Assembly (NCBI GenBank): GCA_036877525.1 | Contig: JAZGTH010000002.1 | Location: 8,168,501 to 8,232,500, forward strand | Source: Chromobotia macracanthus | Taxonomy: Eukaryota; Chordata; Actinopteri; Cypriniformes; Botiidae | Direction of reading: 5' to 3' | Length of the DNA: 64,000 nucleotides | Part shown: positions 1 to 13,680 of the stretch, piece after piece | How the letters are laid out: the number at the start of each line of letters is the position of its first letter | Numbering within the stretch: the first letter of the stretch is position 1 | The notes under the pieces: generated by a model | Database searches by the model: none | The model's input: the letters and a program-made list of their open reading frames with translations, nothing else | Told to the model about the DNA's origin: nothing | Position numbers and translations under genes: made by a program

Positions 1-513
1 ACCAGCAGTACTAAAGGATAAAAATTAGAGAAGTAGACAAAAGTACTAGAATGAGTGCAGATCATTACAAAAATATACTTCCTCTTTAATAAGATGAACT
101 CATTCATCTATCTGTACTGGACTCTGATTACAAATGTAATTGGTTTATATATATGGAGCTTCTTTCTTTTATTGTCAGAATCTCTGGTCCAATTATTACC
201 GAGGACGGTCACTGTTTCCCCTAACCATTAACAAGACACAGCTCATTGACTTTGTCTGATTCTGACGCCTGAGTTTAAACCCTATTACACCAACAGGTGC
301 TCAAGACTGTCTGCTATTTCTCTGGTGTAATTTTGCGAAGTTCTGCTGGTACCTATCCTGGCCTGCGGGTAACCTGAGGATGGCAAAGCGCTTTCACGAC
401 TCTCGCCTTTAGTTATAACACTTTCTGACACGATCGTAAGTAAACGGACATGTCTGATCCTCTATAAACTATCGACCGTTCGGTCTGTCCCGGGCTGAAA
501 TCTACGGCATTAC

Positions 514-570
514 CTGGTAAACGGCGGTCCAGTTCCCGAGCTCATCAATTTCTCGAAACTCGGCTTCCAT
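514..570 (-). CDS. ptpn1: First coding exon of a PTP1B/TC-PTP-like tyrosine phosphatase (partial gene)
   Basis: On the minus strand an ATG at 570 opens a 19-codon exon, MEAEFREIDELGNWTAVYQ, followed at once by a splice donor (CAG|GTAATG, intron from 513 leftwards). The pattern EF..ID..G.W.A.YQ is the known N-terminus of human PTPN1 (EFEQIDKSGSWAAIYQ), and PTPN1 exon 1 ends at the same point. PTP1B is an ER-anchored tyrosine phosphatase that acts on insulin and leptin receptor signalling. The catalytic domain would lie off the left edge, so it cannot be checked here. TC-PTP (ptpn2) is the main alternative, but its N-terminus fits less well. The gene is head to head with adipor1, 1.9 kb away. 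Confidence 0.65.
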
Positions 571-2456
571 TGCCGTGTGTTCCCCGCCGCTCGTAAGATC
601 ACTCCCTGCCAATATTATACGTTTTAAAGTCAATGTCGAATCACATGTAAATAAATTACTTTGAATGTCTGCGTTAATGTTCTTACTGAATGTTTTAATG
701 ATACTGTTGTGTCGCTCTTACCGGAAACACGCTGCTTGCTCCTCCCGCAGCACCGCTCTCCGCTGTCCGTCGTGACCACCCTCTTCTTCAGATTGACCAA
801 TGGAAGACCGTGAACGTACCCATAAAGCCAATCTGCAAAGTAGTGGGAGCGTGGCAACCACTATGACCAATCAGAGCATGGAGCGTTACCTCTCAGTCCT
901 TGTAGGTATTGTAGTTTCTGTGCTTCGGGGATTTTACGCGTGCGTAATAAGGCTTAGAGAAGTACAGAAAATTATTTTTCCTAAAGGGGAATAATTTGTA
1001 CCTACCAGTAACTGATACTTTATAATTTTCACGTATCACGTTTCGAAATAATACTTGAGTTTTCTGAGCATGTTAGATTACGTTATTCTGGCAACGACTA
1101 ACGTCTTGCTTTTCAGTCACACTAACCTACTGGGATTTCTTTCTCACTGGCAGACTGCAGTTTTCCAGGTCAGAAAAGAAGGGATTGTACAGCACGGTTT
1201 AATTTCCAACATACTCACATGGTTTCCCAAAAACTTTTCTCCCCTAAGAACTATTTATCATCGTATCCAAAAAAAAAACACTGCTTGGTTTGGTACAGTT
1301 CCTATCAACAGAGTCACAAAACAGATGCCAAAATAAGATATCATGTGCAGAGTGGATTTAGAAACATGACTTGTCCAAAATTCAATCTACACATCCTCTA
1401 AATAAATATCTTGAATGTGTCTGATAATTGTGTCAGGTCCACACTGCATAGATAAGGATAGTCTGTTTATAAAAATACTGTAGTATTTGAATATGTTCGC
1501 GTCCATAATATTTTCCTATCACACTTTCCTCGTAAAGCGTATCTGTGCTCAATGTTCAATGACTAGCCTCATGTACATTTAGTTGTGGGCCAGTCTGATA
1601 AATAGCCTGGCCAGCCGGGCTATTTGTTTTTATATTGGATGAGATTTCAGGTTATAATGTGAATTGAATCGGATGGTTCTACAGGTTTCAGAGACTCATA
1701 GCGACAGGAAGACGAACTGCTGCTCTTTAAAGCATACTACTCACAGCCTGTCCAGCTAGGTAACGTATAACAACTGATCTATATTATTCTAAACTCTGAT
1801 CAGTAATAATATCAGCCAGCGAGCTGTGATGAAGATGGTCATGTAATTAATGTAAATTACTGAACGAGGAAGTATATTAGCATAACAGCTAGTGTCGTCC
1901 GTTTCGGCTAACCTGATTCTGTTCTGTTTTGTGATCAGTATCACATATCAGCTATGTAACTCACTGTATAATACATTAAGGAGATTTCGTATTTTGCTAA
2001 ACGTGAGCATGTAATAAGGTTTTCAATGCTTATTTAATCAGCTTGTATGTATGCTATGCTACCAGAAGGTAAGCTTGTGATAATTACTGAAGCAGCTTGT
2101 CCAGGTTGACCAGATCTGTGAGCCGAAAACAACTCTGACCCAGCTAATAGTTGTCAGATTTAAGTATTGCTATTTCAAAACTATCTCAAATGTTAACATC
2201 AGATGAGTTTAGATGTTGGAAAGTATGACTGTTATATACCTTAAACTTAATATAAATTTAATATACCTTAAATCTACAAAACATGCTGCATTTCCTGATT
2301 TATTAACCTAATATTTTTACTCATTTACAAATCTAATCTAAATTTAAATCTAATCTTTAAATATGTGCATTAATCTGTATGTTTATGTATCACCAGGCCT
2401 AGAGTGTTAACAGTGGAATAGGGTGGGAACTTTGGGGGTTTTAGGTTCGTCTCCCC
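571..2456. promoter_or_regulatory. Divergent spacer between the ptpn1-like exon and adipor1
   Basis: No coding gene is supported here; the short ORFs lack family resemblance and splice context. The first 250 bases next to the ptpn1-like start are relatively CpG-rich and include an ETS-type CCGGAA at 721-726, so a shared promoter is plausible. A possible 5' UTR exon of adipor1 lies near 1687-1757 (ctacag before it, gtaacg after it), but nothing else supports it. The rest is AT-rich. Confidence 0.35.
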
Positions 2457-4753
2457 ATGACAACGTGTCACCATGGTGACTGCGGCTCCAACAGCAATGC
2501 CAGCTGGTCGTCCTCTGATGATAAAAGAAATATGGAGGACACAAAGGTTGCTGAACTTGGGCCGCTGCTAACGACTCCAGAAAATTTGGAAAAATCAAAA
2601 GTGAGTGAAATGAGAGAGAAAGATGAAGCTTAGGGTTCTTATTGCTCATCACATACTGCAAGGCTCTTAGAAGCCTGTTGACTTAAGGCATTATGTGATT
2701 TCTCAGGGTGCATCAGTATGTCCTGATGAGGATGAAGAAGAAAATTTGCTGGTGGTTACGCTGCCTTTACAGGCACACCACGCCATGGAGAAGATGGAAG
2801 AATTTGTACACAAGGTGACTTTGTCTTAAGTCTTAAACTGTTACCGTTAAGACCCCTTTTGCTCATCGATCACAATGTTTTATATTGAATCATGATTATA
2901 TATTTTGGCTATTCCTTCTTTTCTGCTATTAAAGAGTTTTTTATAGAAGAACATTTTTATTGCCGTTAACAGGTATGGGAGGGACGTTGGAGAGTTATCC
3001 CATATCATCTCCTTCCCGATTGGCTTAAGGATAATGATTATCTGCTGCATGGACATCGCCCACCCATGCCATCTTTCCGTGCTTGTTTTGGAAGCATCTT
3101 CAGAATTCACACAGAAACTGGAAACATCTGGACTCACCTGCTGGGTCAGTACTTAAGGCTGGGTCTGTCTCTCTGTATTCACTATTGATTTTAATAGAGG
3201 TTGGTGATGACTAATCGCTAACTAGCCTTTGTGCTGAGAGTACACCTTTTATGACTTAAAATGCTGCCTCCACTAGATTTTGTAACAAAGCTATTGATAA
3301 ACATTTTAAATATCAAGTGTAAAACAGACAGTCTAAAAAAGTAATCAGCTACAGTCTGTCAAATTTTGACAATTCAATCATTTTGAGATTTAATGTCAGT
3401 CAAACTATAAATCTGTAATTATATTTCGTTTAAGCCAAGACAAATAAAGCTACTGCAACAATGTTTCCCTGCAGGCCTAATTTTCTTCCTGTGTTTGGGA
3501 ACACTGACGATGCTCCGGCCAAATGTTTCATTTCTGGCTCCTGTGCAGGAGAAGGTGGTGTTTGGGATGTTCTTCCTGGGTGCAGTGCTCTGCCTGTGTT
3601 TCTCATGGCTTTTTCACACTGTTTACTGCCATTCTGAAAAAGTCTCCAGAACGTTCTCTAAGTAAGAGAAGTTTCCTAAAGCCAAACCGAAAACCAGTGA
3701 CTGAGTTTGCATTAACTTTACAAGCTTTAGAACTCATTTAGATGTAATTCTGTATGTTTCTCTTCTCTAGGTTGGATTACTCTGGTATTGCTTTGTTGAT
3801 TATGGGATCCTTTGTTCCGTGGTTGTACTACTCATTTTACTGCTCTCCTCAGCCACGGCTCATCTATCTCTGTGTTGTGTGTGTGCTGGGTGTCGCTGCA
3901 ATTATTGTGGCACAGTGGGACCGCTTCGCCACCCCTCGCCACCGGTCCACACGTGCAGGTAACACACCCACTCACTTTGTATTAATATTGTATAGAGCTG
4001 ATAACAGACAAGGGGGTGTATAATACCTGGAGAAGCTTCCGGTAGCTCATCTCAGTGGCCCTCTAAACCAAAAGAGCAGTAAACAGTAAAATGTATGTAC
4101 AAGTTTTTTTTAAAGATTATACATTTAAGAGCCTTCAGAAACAAATCAGGTTCTGGTGAAATTATTACTGCATTACAATGAAATATTTGGAAAAATAAGC
4201 ATTTCAGAGCAGAATAGAGGTCGTCAATAGAAAGATTATTTTTCTACCAGTTGTGCACATACGCTAATGGGACCATGCTAACAAACAATGTTGACCCATT
4301 GATTCATCTGTCTGTTAAATATTTTCAGGTGTGTTTCTGGGCCTTGGGCTGAGTGGGCTTATTCCAACAATGCATTTTACCATCGCTGAGGGTTTTGTCA
4401 AGGCAGCAACAGTAGGTCAGATGGGCTGGTTGTATCTGATGGGTGTTATGTATATCAGTGGAGCAGCATTATATGCAGCACGGATACCTGAACGCTTCTT
4501 CCCTGGAAAATGTGATATCTGGGTAAGACTCCTGATTACCTCTGTTGGGGAATTCTGTTGCATTTTATTCCCTGGTAACATAATATTAATGCACATACAC
4601 TCATGGTTTCTCTCTATTTCTCAGTTCCAGTCTCATCAAATATTCCATGTTTTGGTTGTCGGTGCAGCATTTGTCCATTTCTATGGGGTCTCAAATCTGC
4701 AGGAGTTTCGGTATAGTTTGGAAGGAGGCTGCACAGATGACTCTCTGCTATAA
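2457..4753 (+). CDS. adipor1: Adiponectin receptor 1 (PAQR family)
   Basis: Seven coding exons: 2457-2600, 2707-2814, 2973-3144, 3475-3661, 3771-3958, 4329-4522, 4625-4753. They join to 373 residues (human ADIPOR1 has 375). The family core is nearly unchanged: LQAHHAMEKMEEF, GHRPPMPSFRACF, RIHTETGNIWTHLLG, the zinc-site SWLFHTVYCHSE segment, and the HQIFHVLVV / HFYGVSNLQEFR end. Seven membrane helices run from about residue 135 to 365, with the N-terminus cytoplasmic in this family. It binds adiponectin and drives AMPK/PPAR-alpha signalling through ceramidase-like activity. ATG 2457 is the first in-frame start of the variable acidic N-terminus. I prefer adipor1 to adipor2 because of the klhl12/kdm5b synteny and the short N-terminus. 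The a/b paralogue is undecided. Confidence 0.95.
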
Positions 4754-4892
4754 AACACACTAATCTTTACATCATTTATCACAAATCATGTGAACTGTGG
4801 CCAGTGCCTGCTTGCTTCACTACAAACTTGGATCCAACACAATAGTGATTTAAAGATTTTGATTAACTCTGAAGGATTTGAACATATATTTA

Positions 4893-4898
4893 AATAAA
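4893..4898 (+). terminator. adipor1 polyadenylation signal candidate
   Basis: AATAAA 140 bases after the adipor1 stop. A second AATAAA at 5298-5303 would give a longer 3' UTR. Confidence 0.5.
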
Positions 4899-5599
4899 TG
4901 GTTTATTTATTAAAATATTAAAAATTCTTAAGTCTCTTGTTTAGATTGTTCTATGATATTTTAAAATGACACATTTTTTGTAAATTACTGGAAAACTCAA
5001 ATGTCATACAAGATTGTAAATGATGAGATACACTACCTCCTGCAACACATTTTTCAGACTAATTCTAGTTCATGTACTCTACAGGGTGGTTTTTACATAT
5101 AAGGTTTTATTTGCTGACAGTAAAGGTACTTGGTGTTTTTCTACCTTGATTGTTACTGATTTTTGAGCAGATTTTTGAACACATGCAGATATGTTTGGGT
5201 ATCAGTTTTCACGTATTACTTTGCATGATCATTCCTTGATCCTTGATGGGAAGTCAACGAACCGCCAAATTGAAAGACTTCTTTTTACAAAGTGCAAAAT
5301 AAAGATGAAACAACCATCGTTGGTTTTTTGAGGATGTTAGTCATCTTTTTATATGATGGATCTGTGATCCTGTGTTGTTGATTTGTGGTTTTGTCCATGT
5401 ATTTCATGCGAGTATTGTTTTGGATTATTAATGCCTTTTTAGGAATAATAGATTCCCGAAAAGTTCTCGTTGTGGTGTTGTATCTCGTTATGTAAATATA
5501 TCAAAGGGATTGTATAAAATAAATATATTAAAATATGCATTTTACAAAAAAGTTTTTCAAAATTTTCATTTACAAAGGTCAACATCTAGGTCAAAAATA

Positions 5600-5760
5600 A
5601 ATTCAAGGGAGCAAAAAAACTCGCGGTCAAGTTGTGAACGGTGCGCGCGCACGTTGATGACGTCCCAGTGTTTTGCTTAGGAAGCGCTCTCTGTGCGTTC
5701 GTGTTGCTACTGGAGGAAAATGTATTCAGTCATACCTGCGAGGGCTGTTAGTAGATGGAC
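5600..5760 (+). promoter_or_regulatory. Probable klhl12 promoter
   Basis: A short CpG-rich patch in AT-rich DNA about 1.1 kb before the klhl12 start codon. It has an alternating GTGCGCGCGCAC palindrome (5641-5652) and a CRE-like TGACGTC (5658-5664). The first klhl12 exon is noncoding, so its 5' exon probably starts here. I could not fix the exon's end. Confidence 0.45.
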
Positions 5761-6206
5761 AAATAGACAGCCGTGAGCTGTCATCTCGATCTGTTTCTTT
5801 TCTGCTAAGAATCAGTTGTACGCTGTGCGTTTAGATGTAAATGTTTATGTGTGTGTTAGCGTCCGATTAAGTTAGCTTTAGCATGTAGCCACTAAATCAC
5901 ACTCAGAATATTAGTCAAACTTTGACCTGATTCACACGAACACTGTCTGATGCAGTCGAATATAGAGAAAAATTGTGTTATATTAAGGGTCTAAAAGTGA
6001 TTCCTGGTTGCTGGCTGTCGGGACACATTGAGTGATCCTCACAGGTACTGTATCTCACTGGCATTACACTACTATACAGCTTAGGTCAATGAGACCCTTT
6101 AACCATTTTGCTTCATCTTCTGTTGTATTACACAATTAAGTGCGACTTCATTTTTAGCGACTAGTTAAAATGTTGTTTCCCATTAGTAGAAGTGAGCTGC
6201 TTAATT

Positions 6207-6415
6207 AAAAGGTAGTTCAGCCAAGAATTAAAGATCATTATTATCATGTCGTTCCAAACCCGTTCTTTCTTCCCCTGAAAACAAGAGGGAAAATTGAGAT
6301 TAATCTGCTCTTTTGGTAGCAATTTACAATTAGGTCCGATTCGTTAACATTAGTTAACATTTTGCCTAACTTTTGCGTTAGTGTTCCACAAAAGAAAGTC
6401 ATGTGAGTTTCGAAT
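6207..6415. repeat. Degenerate teleost interspersed repeat
   Basis: Contains 'catgtcgttccaaaccc', then 'gttccacaaaagaaagtcatg'. These are hallmarks of a very common fish repeat (tagttcacccaaaaatga... catgtcgttccaaacccg...). The copy is decayed, and I cannot name the family without a repeat library. A related degenerate copy lies at about 25318-25520. Confidence 0.45.
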
Positions 6416-6750
6416 AACACAAGAGTGAATAAATAATCGAATATAAATTTATTTTGGCTAATTTATTTTCGAGACATTTCAAAAGTTAGACTCTACTGAT
6501 GCATGCAGCCTACGATACAGCAGCTGTCATCTGCATTGCTACTATATAAATGCATAGATAAAGAAAAAGGAACCAGTCATGATTATGAAGTCTGCAGATA
6601 ATGTTTGTACACCCCAGATATAGATTTCAACATGCCAGCAGTCTGTTTTTTTAACATGAAATGTAGTTGTAGTTTGTTGTCGGGATTAGTTTAGCCGGGA
6701 TTATTATCTGTGTTGTCTTAAAGTGGCAACCAATTGGTTGTGCCTTGCAG

Positions 6751-9700
6751 AAACCATCATCCTGCAGTGCCTGAGGATTTGTCATTCTGCCCCATCCCCT
6801 GTCGTCATGGCGCCCAAGGACATCATGACCAATTCGCATGCTAAATCCATCTTGAACGCCATGAATGCTCTAAGAAAGAGCAACACACTGTGTGACATCA
6901 CTCTGAGGGTGGAGGGCACAGATTTTCCAGCCCACCGCATCGTGCTGGCTGCCTGCAGCGATTACTTCTGTGCCATGTTCACGAGTGAGGTAACTGACAA
7001 TCTTGATATGCACATTGTTCGCATGTTTTTTACCAGGCAATTGTAATACAGCAATCTGTTCACAATGTGTGTGTGAGCAAACCACACTCAGTCAGAGCAT
7101 ATGTGAGCTGATAACAGCAGTTCTAATTAATGTCAGGGAAAAACTTTTTTTTTGGGGGGGGGGGTTTGACAAAAAAAAAAATTTTTTATTAAAAAAAAAC
7201 TAACTGTTGGAATCTGGTTGTGTGGTTGGTATAGATGATTTGAGGTGGTTTGAGTGACAATCTGAGTGTAGCAACAATACTACGTAGCAACTTTGTACCA
7301 TTTCGTAGCAGTTCTGCTCCTTCACAGTAGGAGGCGCTGGTGATCTCATTTGTTCTCAGATATGGAGAAGCTCAGTAAAGGATCCTGAAGGGTAAGATTA
7401 GTGAGCCTGGCCCAGTATTCACATGTGTGGTCTTTGCACTTGCACTTGAATGATTGACTATACAAGTCAAATATAACCTTCAAGCAGCATTGAAGAGTGT
7501 GGATCTAGTGTGCACCAAGTGTACTGAGTGTCTGGAACCTTAGTGTCTTGTGCACTCGCTTCCTGTCACGTACACACATATTCAAGTAGCCAGGATTGCA
7601 AGTGTGGGTACTGGGACAGTGCCAATGTTACTAATATGAACAACAGGCCTCACTCCATGTACACTCTAAAACACACTTCATGTGCCCCCACACTTCAGTG
7701 TTTCACGTCTCCTACACTATCGCAGTAGGATTAGTTTCACTTGTTTAGGTTCTTCAAGCATATTATTTGTTTGTGGTGGTAAAGAGAAAATTCTGTATCT
7801 TTGTGAATGTTTGTAATAAGATGAAAATCAACTAAAGTGTTTTTTAAATAATAAGAAAGTCAGTAAATGACTTTCTTATCTCCTTTTGTTTAGCTTGCTG
7901 AAAAAGGGAAGTCCTTTGTGGACATTCAGGGCCTGACTGCATCCACCATGGAGATCCTGCTGGATTTTGTTTACACAGAGACGGTGCTGGTTACTGTTGA
8001 AAACGTGCAGGAGCTGCTGCCCGCTGCCTGTCTGCTGCAGCTCAAAGGTAGAGAAACACAAAGCAAGCCAAATTCAACAGTCTGCTGGTAATAATAATAG
8101 TACAGCTTTAATAACAAATGTCTGTACACGTCCCTAATTTGTCAGCTGTTGCTGCGATATCATTACTTCTCTCTCTCCTTTTATATGTTCCTTGTACTCA
8201 GACAAACAAGACGAACTCTTTTCACATAATGCAGAAGCTCTTACTTTATTTGTCAGTGATTTTGGTGGTGGTAGTGGTGAATTAAAATACACTGTTTTAC
8301 TGTTAGGAGGGAATGAACATCAAAAAGCATGATAAGAGCTGGATTAAGGCTCTGCTCCTCTGAAACTCTTAAATGTGAACAAGATGAACATAAGTGCAAA
8401 CCTGCATGAAATAAGGTGCAATTATTGTCACACAACCCTGCTATTAGAGCTCATTTATAGAAGATAAAGCATAAAGACAAGTTTACTTTATTTTCTCTGA
8501 CAACTGGATATTAATCAACACTTTACAATAACATTCAATAGGTTGAGTGTTAAGAGTTAATTAATGAAGTAACAAACGTCAGTACTTTAACAACATTTAT
8601 TATTCTTATGTTAATTTCTGCATGTACATTTTCACATCATAACTTGTATAAATAAACATTAGTTAACTAATGTGGATCTTACAAATTGTAGCGCTACATT
8701 ATTGACAGAGCTTTAGAACTCCTTGGCTAAAAAGGGAGTTGTCCAGACATTAACTCTCCTAAGCACCTAAACCTTGTGAAAAAGGCCAACATAAAGTCAT
8801 AACTAGTATTTGCCAGAGGCCCTGTGACAAAACCTTAAAGATTTTAAAATTTGAGCTCTTTGGCCTAAAAAAAACAAAGCGCTGATGTTTGGCGTAAGTG
8901 AAATGAAGTACAACACCCAGGTAACACCATCCCTGATTTTAGGAATGGCTGTAGCATTGTGCTGTAGGGATGCTTTACAGAAGGAACTAGAAAGCTTGCT
9001 GCTGTATAGGAGTATAGCCAAAAACAGACAAAACAGAAAATTTTTCCTTTCAGGCTGTGAAATAATTCCTTGTTTAATCATATCTGATTAATGCACTTAG
9101 TCAGTTTGTTAATTTACCTGTTGAGTGGTTGCTTTTCTGTTATACTTAAGTTATTTATTGTGCATAACCGATCTGTTAAAGTGGGTGTTTTTTTGCCTGT
9201 ATGTTTTCCACAGGTGTGAAGAGAGCTTGCTGTGATTTTCTCAATAGTCAGTTGGATCCATCAAATTGTCTGGGAATCAGAGACTTTGCAGAAACACATA
9301 ACTGTCTGGACCTGATGCAGGCAGCTGAGCTCTTCTCTCAAAAGCACTTCGCTGAGGTGGTGCAGCAGGAGGAGTTCATGCTGCTCAGTCAGAGTGAAGT
9401 GGAGAAACTCATTAAATGTGATGAGATCCAGGTGAGATTGTCTGAACTGATTTCTTGGGCTTTCCTATACAGACATAAACTTACCTGCACTGATCTGCCA
9501 TGTCTAAGTCATCAAATCTAACTAAAACAAAGATTGTTAATTTTAAGTACATTTTTCTTGTTTGGCTGCAGCACATATGGTGTTGTTTTATTACTATATA
9601 TTAAAACTCACACATAGTCAACTGGTCGGAGCAAGTTTCTAAGTAGCATATGTTTTCAAATTGTGTTTTTACTTCCTTTTCAACAGCCATAAACTGTAAC

Positions 9701-12474
9701 AAAGACAAGTTAAAATTCAAGTGCAGGCATGTAAAAGTCCATCTATATATTTTCTTTATGCACACATAGACTCCCTCAGACTGAAACACCTGCTTTTTGT
9801 GTTGTTAAATTCCTGTCACTCACCATTTATGCTGAAGGTATAATTACAGCCATTGAAGTTTATGGTCACATGCTAAAGATTCAAACCATGAAAATAAAAA
9901 GCAGCAAACACTGCATTAAAACGTCATGCTGCAGGGATCTGTGAGCTAGTAGTTTGTGTCTGAGAGAGTCTGACATTTGTGTGTATAGGTGGACTCAGAG
10001 GAGCCTGTATTTGAAGCAGTTCTGAATTGGGTGAAGCACAACAGAAAGGAGAGAGAGCCGTACCTGTCTGATCTGCTGGAGTATGTGCGCATGCCGCTCC
10101 TCACCCCTCGATACATCACTGATGTCATTGACACAGAGGTCAGATTCTGTCAATCAAATAAACACTGTTCATATGAGATGACAATCAGTGTTTCCTATAC
10201 AATTGTGTGGTTGTATGAAAGGAGTCCTGTTGTATTGAATGTTGAAAGTTGTATTGAAATTTTCTTTTGTGTGCTTTATTAAATGTCACCCAGATATCAT
10301 AATGAGCTGAGGGTCTGTGTGTGTGTTTCAGCCGTTGATACGCTGCAGTTTGCCATGTCGAGATTTGGTGGATGAAGCAAAGAAGTTTCACCTTCGGCCA
10401 GAGTTACGCAGCGAGATGCAGAGTCCTCGAACCCAAGCAAGACTCGGTCTGATGCCTCTGTGTGTTTTCAGCAATTAGACTTGAAATCCTCATAAAAACT
10501 CAACTGAATCAGACATGTTGTCTTAACATGTTCATGATTTTCCTGAGAAACCTTCTAAAACCTCTTCCTGACATTTGGAATTGTTTTTAGGTGCCAAAGA
10601 GGTCCTTTTGGTAATTGGAGGATTTGGCAGCCAGCAATCACCCATCGATGTCGTAGAAAAATACGATCCAAAAACCAGAGAGTGGAGCTTTCTGCCTGTG
10701 AGTTTTCACCTAGAGCATTTATATTCATAGTTTAAATGGATAAACTTGGGTAATTAAGTATTATGCAATTATATTGTGCATTGAAGAAGGTTGTAAAATT
10801 AAACATTGCTTTAAACAATGTTTAATTTAAACATTGTTTTCTGTTGTAGAACATTGCAAGAAAGCGACGCTACGTTGCCACTGTTGCCCTTAATGATCGC
10901 GTTTATGTTATTGGTGGATATGATGGGCGATCACGGCTGAGTTCAGTAGAGTGTTTGGACTACACCGCTGATGAAGATGGAGTCTGGTACTCTGTCGCAA
11001 CAATGAATGTACGGCGAGGCCTAGCAGGAGCTACGACACTTGGAGGTACAGTTTTTAATCTGACACTCATCTTCCTTTATGTGAGATTTTTTTCATACAC
11101 TTCACACAATTCAGTTTTTTTTTTTTTGGAACTGTGTGTCTAGGGCTTTGTGAGACCTTGTACTTTATGTGAGCATTGAATAAAGCAATACAGTTTGCTC
11201 AAATCCGAAACTAAATATGCCGTCCGAACGTGTTTGGTGAGTCTGAAATATGTAGGTTCACTAAATATAAAGCAGGGCAATTTCTTAAGCTACATTGCCT
11301 AAAGGGCTTTTATTTAAGTTGATTGACAAACCCCCTTTTGTGTCAATCAAAATGTTGGGATTCTCAGAACCTGGCTTGCTCTTTTTGTTCCTTCTTAGAA
11401 TGTATTGATTTTTTTTTTCACTCATTTGGCAGATATGATTTATGTTGCGGGTGGATTCGATGGTAGTCGACGTCACACCAGCATGGAGCGTTATGACCCA
11501 AATATTGACCAGTGGAGCATGCTGGGAGATATGCAGACTGCCAGGGAGGGAGCTGGACTTGTGGTGGCCAGTGGACTTATCTACTGTTTAGGTAAAATTC
11601 TGGAAATTCAATGTTATAATAGGGCATCAGAATAATACTGTATATTTATGAAAACATGTTTTATTTGTAATTGATTATTGTTCTGGCCTATTTGTGCTGA
11701 GAAAACTGAAACAGAATTTCTCGAGCTTAGGTAGACCAGCAGTTAATTAGTTCTGTGGTATCATTTTGTTTTTTTGGATGCAGGAGGCTATGACGGTTTG
11801 AACATCCTAAATTCTGTAGAGCGTTATGACCCTCATACGGGACACTGGACCAGTGTCACACCCATGGCCAACAAACGCTCAGGTATGCATGTATATTTGT
11901 TTTAACATACCAACTTTGTTTTTGAAGATATTACAACAAATATCTTGTTTCATATTCTTTGATGAGCCCTAAAATATTTTAGTGAATATTTGTTAAGCCC
12001 TGTGAGTCCAACTGCTTTCATCTGTTGGTCGCAGGTGCCGGTGTGGCTTTACTAAATGACCACATTTACGTTGTCGGAGGGTTTGATGGAACAGCCCACC
12101 TGTCTTCTGTAGAAGTATATAACATCCGTACAGACTACTGGACCACTGTGGCCAGTATGACCACTCCACGCTGCTATGTGGGGGCCACTGTACTGAGGGG
12201 CCGCCTTTATGCCATTGCAGGGTGAGATGTAGCATGTTAAACACAACTCTGTGTTAGCTGATAAGATTGTCAGACTTTGCAACAAAAATAGTTTAATGCT
12301 CTGATGCAACAAGATGAGTTGATATCCTCTGTTGTTTTTCTCTGCAGATACGATGGGAACTCGCTACTCAGCAGCATTGAATGTTACGACCCTGTGATCG
12401 ACAGCTGGGAAGTGGTGACTTCAATGGCTACACAGCGCTGTGATGCAGGCGTGTGCGTGCTTAGAGAAAAATGA
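6751..12474 (+). CDS. klhl12: Kelch-like protein 12 (BTB-BACK-Kelch, CUL3 adaptor)
   Basis: An exon beginning at 6751 carries the start ATG at 6807. Coding exons: 6807-6989, 7894-8047, 9214-9431, 9989-10138, 10332-10446, 10591-10697, 10850-11045, 11433-11591, 11784-11882, 12035-12221, 12348-12474. They join to 564 residues, close to the full length of vertebrate KLHL12. The BTB domain is at about 30-130 and BACK at about 135-235. Six Kelch blades follow from about 280 to the end, each with GG.DG and a Y..W pair. KLHL12 recruits CUL3 to ubiquitinate Dishevelled (dampening Wnt) and SEC31 (large COPII coats). All splice phases agree and no reading-frame defect was seen. Confidence 0.97.
7149..7199. 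repeat. Homopolymer stack (T, G, A, T, A runs)
   Basis: In klhl12 intron 2, runs of T, G, A, T and A of roughly 5-11 bases follow one another. This is low-complexity DNA where base counts are easily misread. Confidence 0.8.
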
Positions 12475-13259
12475 GTAGAGAGAGTCTGAAGCAGAGGTGC
12501 TTTAGAATGATATCTGGACGCCGGAAACTGCGCTTCACAGCTCAGTGGCGCATCGGATCCCATTACTGGCCTTTTAATGACTCCCTCCTCTGTGTGGATT
12601 CAAGTTCTGTTGCATTCTGAAATATCAGTTGTTTTCTCCTTATTAATGGTAAAAACACTAACTGTTGCCGTCAAGATTCGCCAACATTTTTCCTTCATAT
12701 AAACTGTGACTATTTGATCATAAGAGAATTACACAGTTGAGTCCTTTGAAGTGCAATATATTAATAGTCTCACAGAGCAGAGACAAGTGTGCAAATGCCT
12801 TACTGTCTATGTGACTGAATCCTTCCTACAAACTGACCAACTAAAGCAGAGAATATTGCCAGATTTATCAGGATGTGATGACACAGGTGCTTTATGTGAT
12901 TTCTCTCGTTATCTGTAATGTCCGTTATGACATTATCATCTTTGACAGTTCTCAGTTTCTGGCTGCTGACTCATTGACTCAAACCCTTTATCAATGTGCC
13001 TGACGCACCGGGGATTTTTCCATTATCATGTACAGAGTCATTGGAAAATGGCACAGAGCCAGTGTGCTTGTGTTTTATGTGTATAATAGTGTGAATCGGT
13101 ATGAACAATTGACTTTAGCTGTGCTCTCTCTGTGAAAACTGATCTTACTGTCTTAAGTACTGGAACATTGATCCAATAATATGAATGAAGGATGAATTGC
13201 ATGGTGAATGTTCTGCATTGGTGTATGTTGTTTTAATAGTGTGATTCTATGATAAACAC

Positions 13260-13265
13260 AATAAA
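13260..13265 (+). terminator. klhl12 polyadenylation signal candidate
   Basis: AATAAA (followed by GAAAA) about 790 bases after the klhl12 stop. No earlier AATAAA was noticed in that 3' UTR. Confidence 0.45.
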
Positions 13266-13680
13266 GAAAATTTCTGTTTATCATGTAACTAAACGGAGTA
13301 CTGATTATAATGCAATATGTAGTATTCATGGTAACCATGGTACCGTATATAAACTGCGTAAACCTATGGTTTCTATGCATTTTTGGTCACCTTGACAAAA
13401 CTGTTCCACTTGTCTTGTGGAAGTTGTGTCGTTGTTAGTTTCTCTTGGAAACTAAGGTGCGAAACTTTTGACGTTGTTAAAAGAAATGCGTGAGGCACCT
13501 CAGGACATTTCAACTTGAAGGAACCTCTAACTTCTCGCACAGACAATAGCATATGAAAAATCCTTTAACCTATTTTCTTGCCATGAAACAAAAGGCGGAG
13601 ACATGGCAAAACTATTTCGTCTTTGGGAACGGTTAGAAGTTTTGCAACTTTTTAAATCTATGGATGAGTGTTTTGTTACA

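Noticed and set aside
630..994. Short ORFs on both strands near the left end
   Set aside because: They overlap each other in a CpG-rich promoter-like region and resemble no protein I know.
10798..10826. Hairpin ttaaacattg ... caatgtttaa in a klhl12 intron
   Set aside because: Short AT-rich palindrome of a kind common by chance; no further support.
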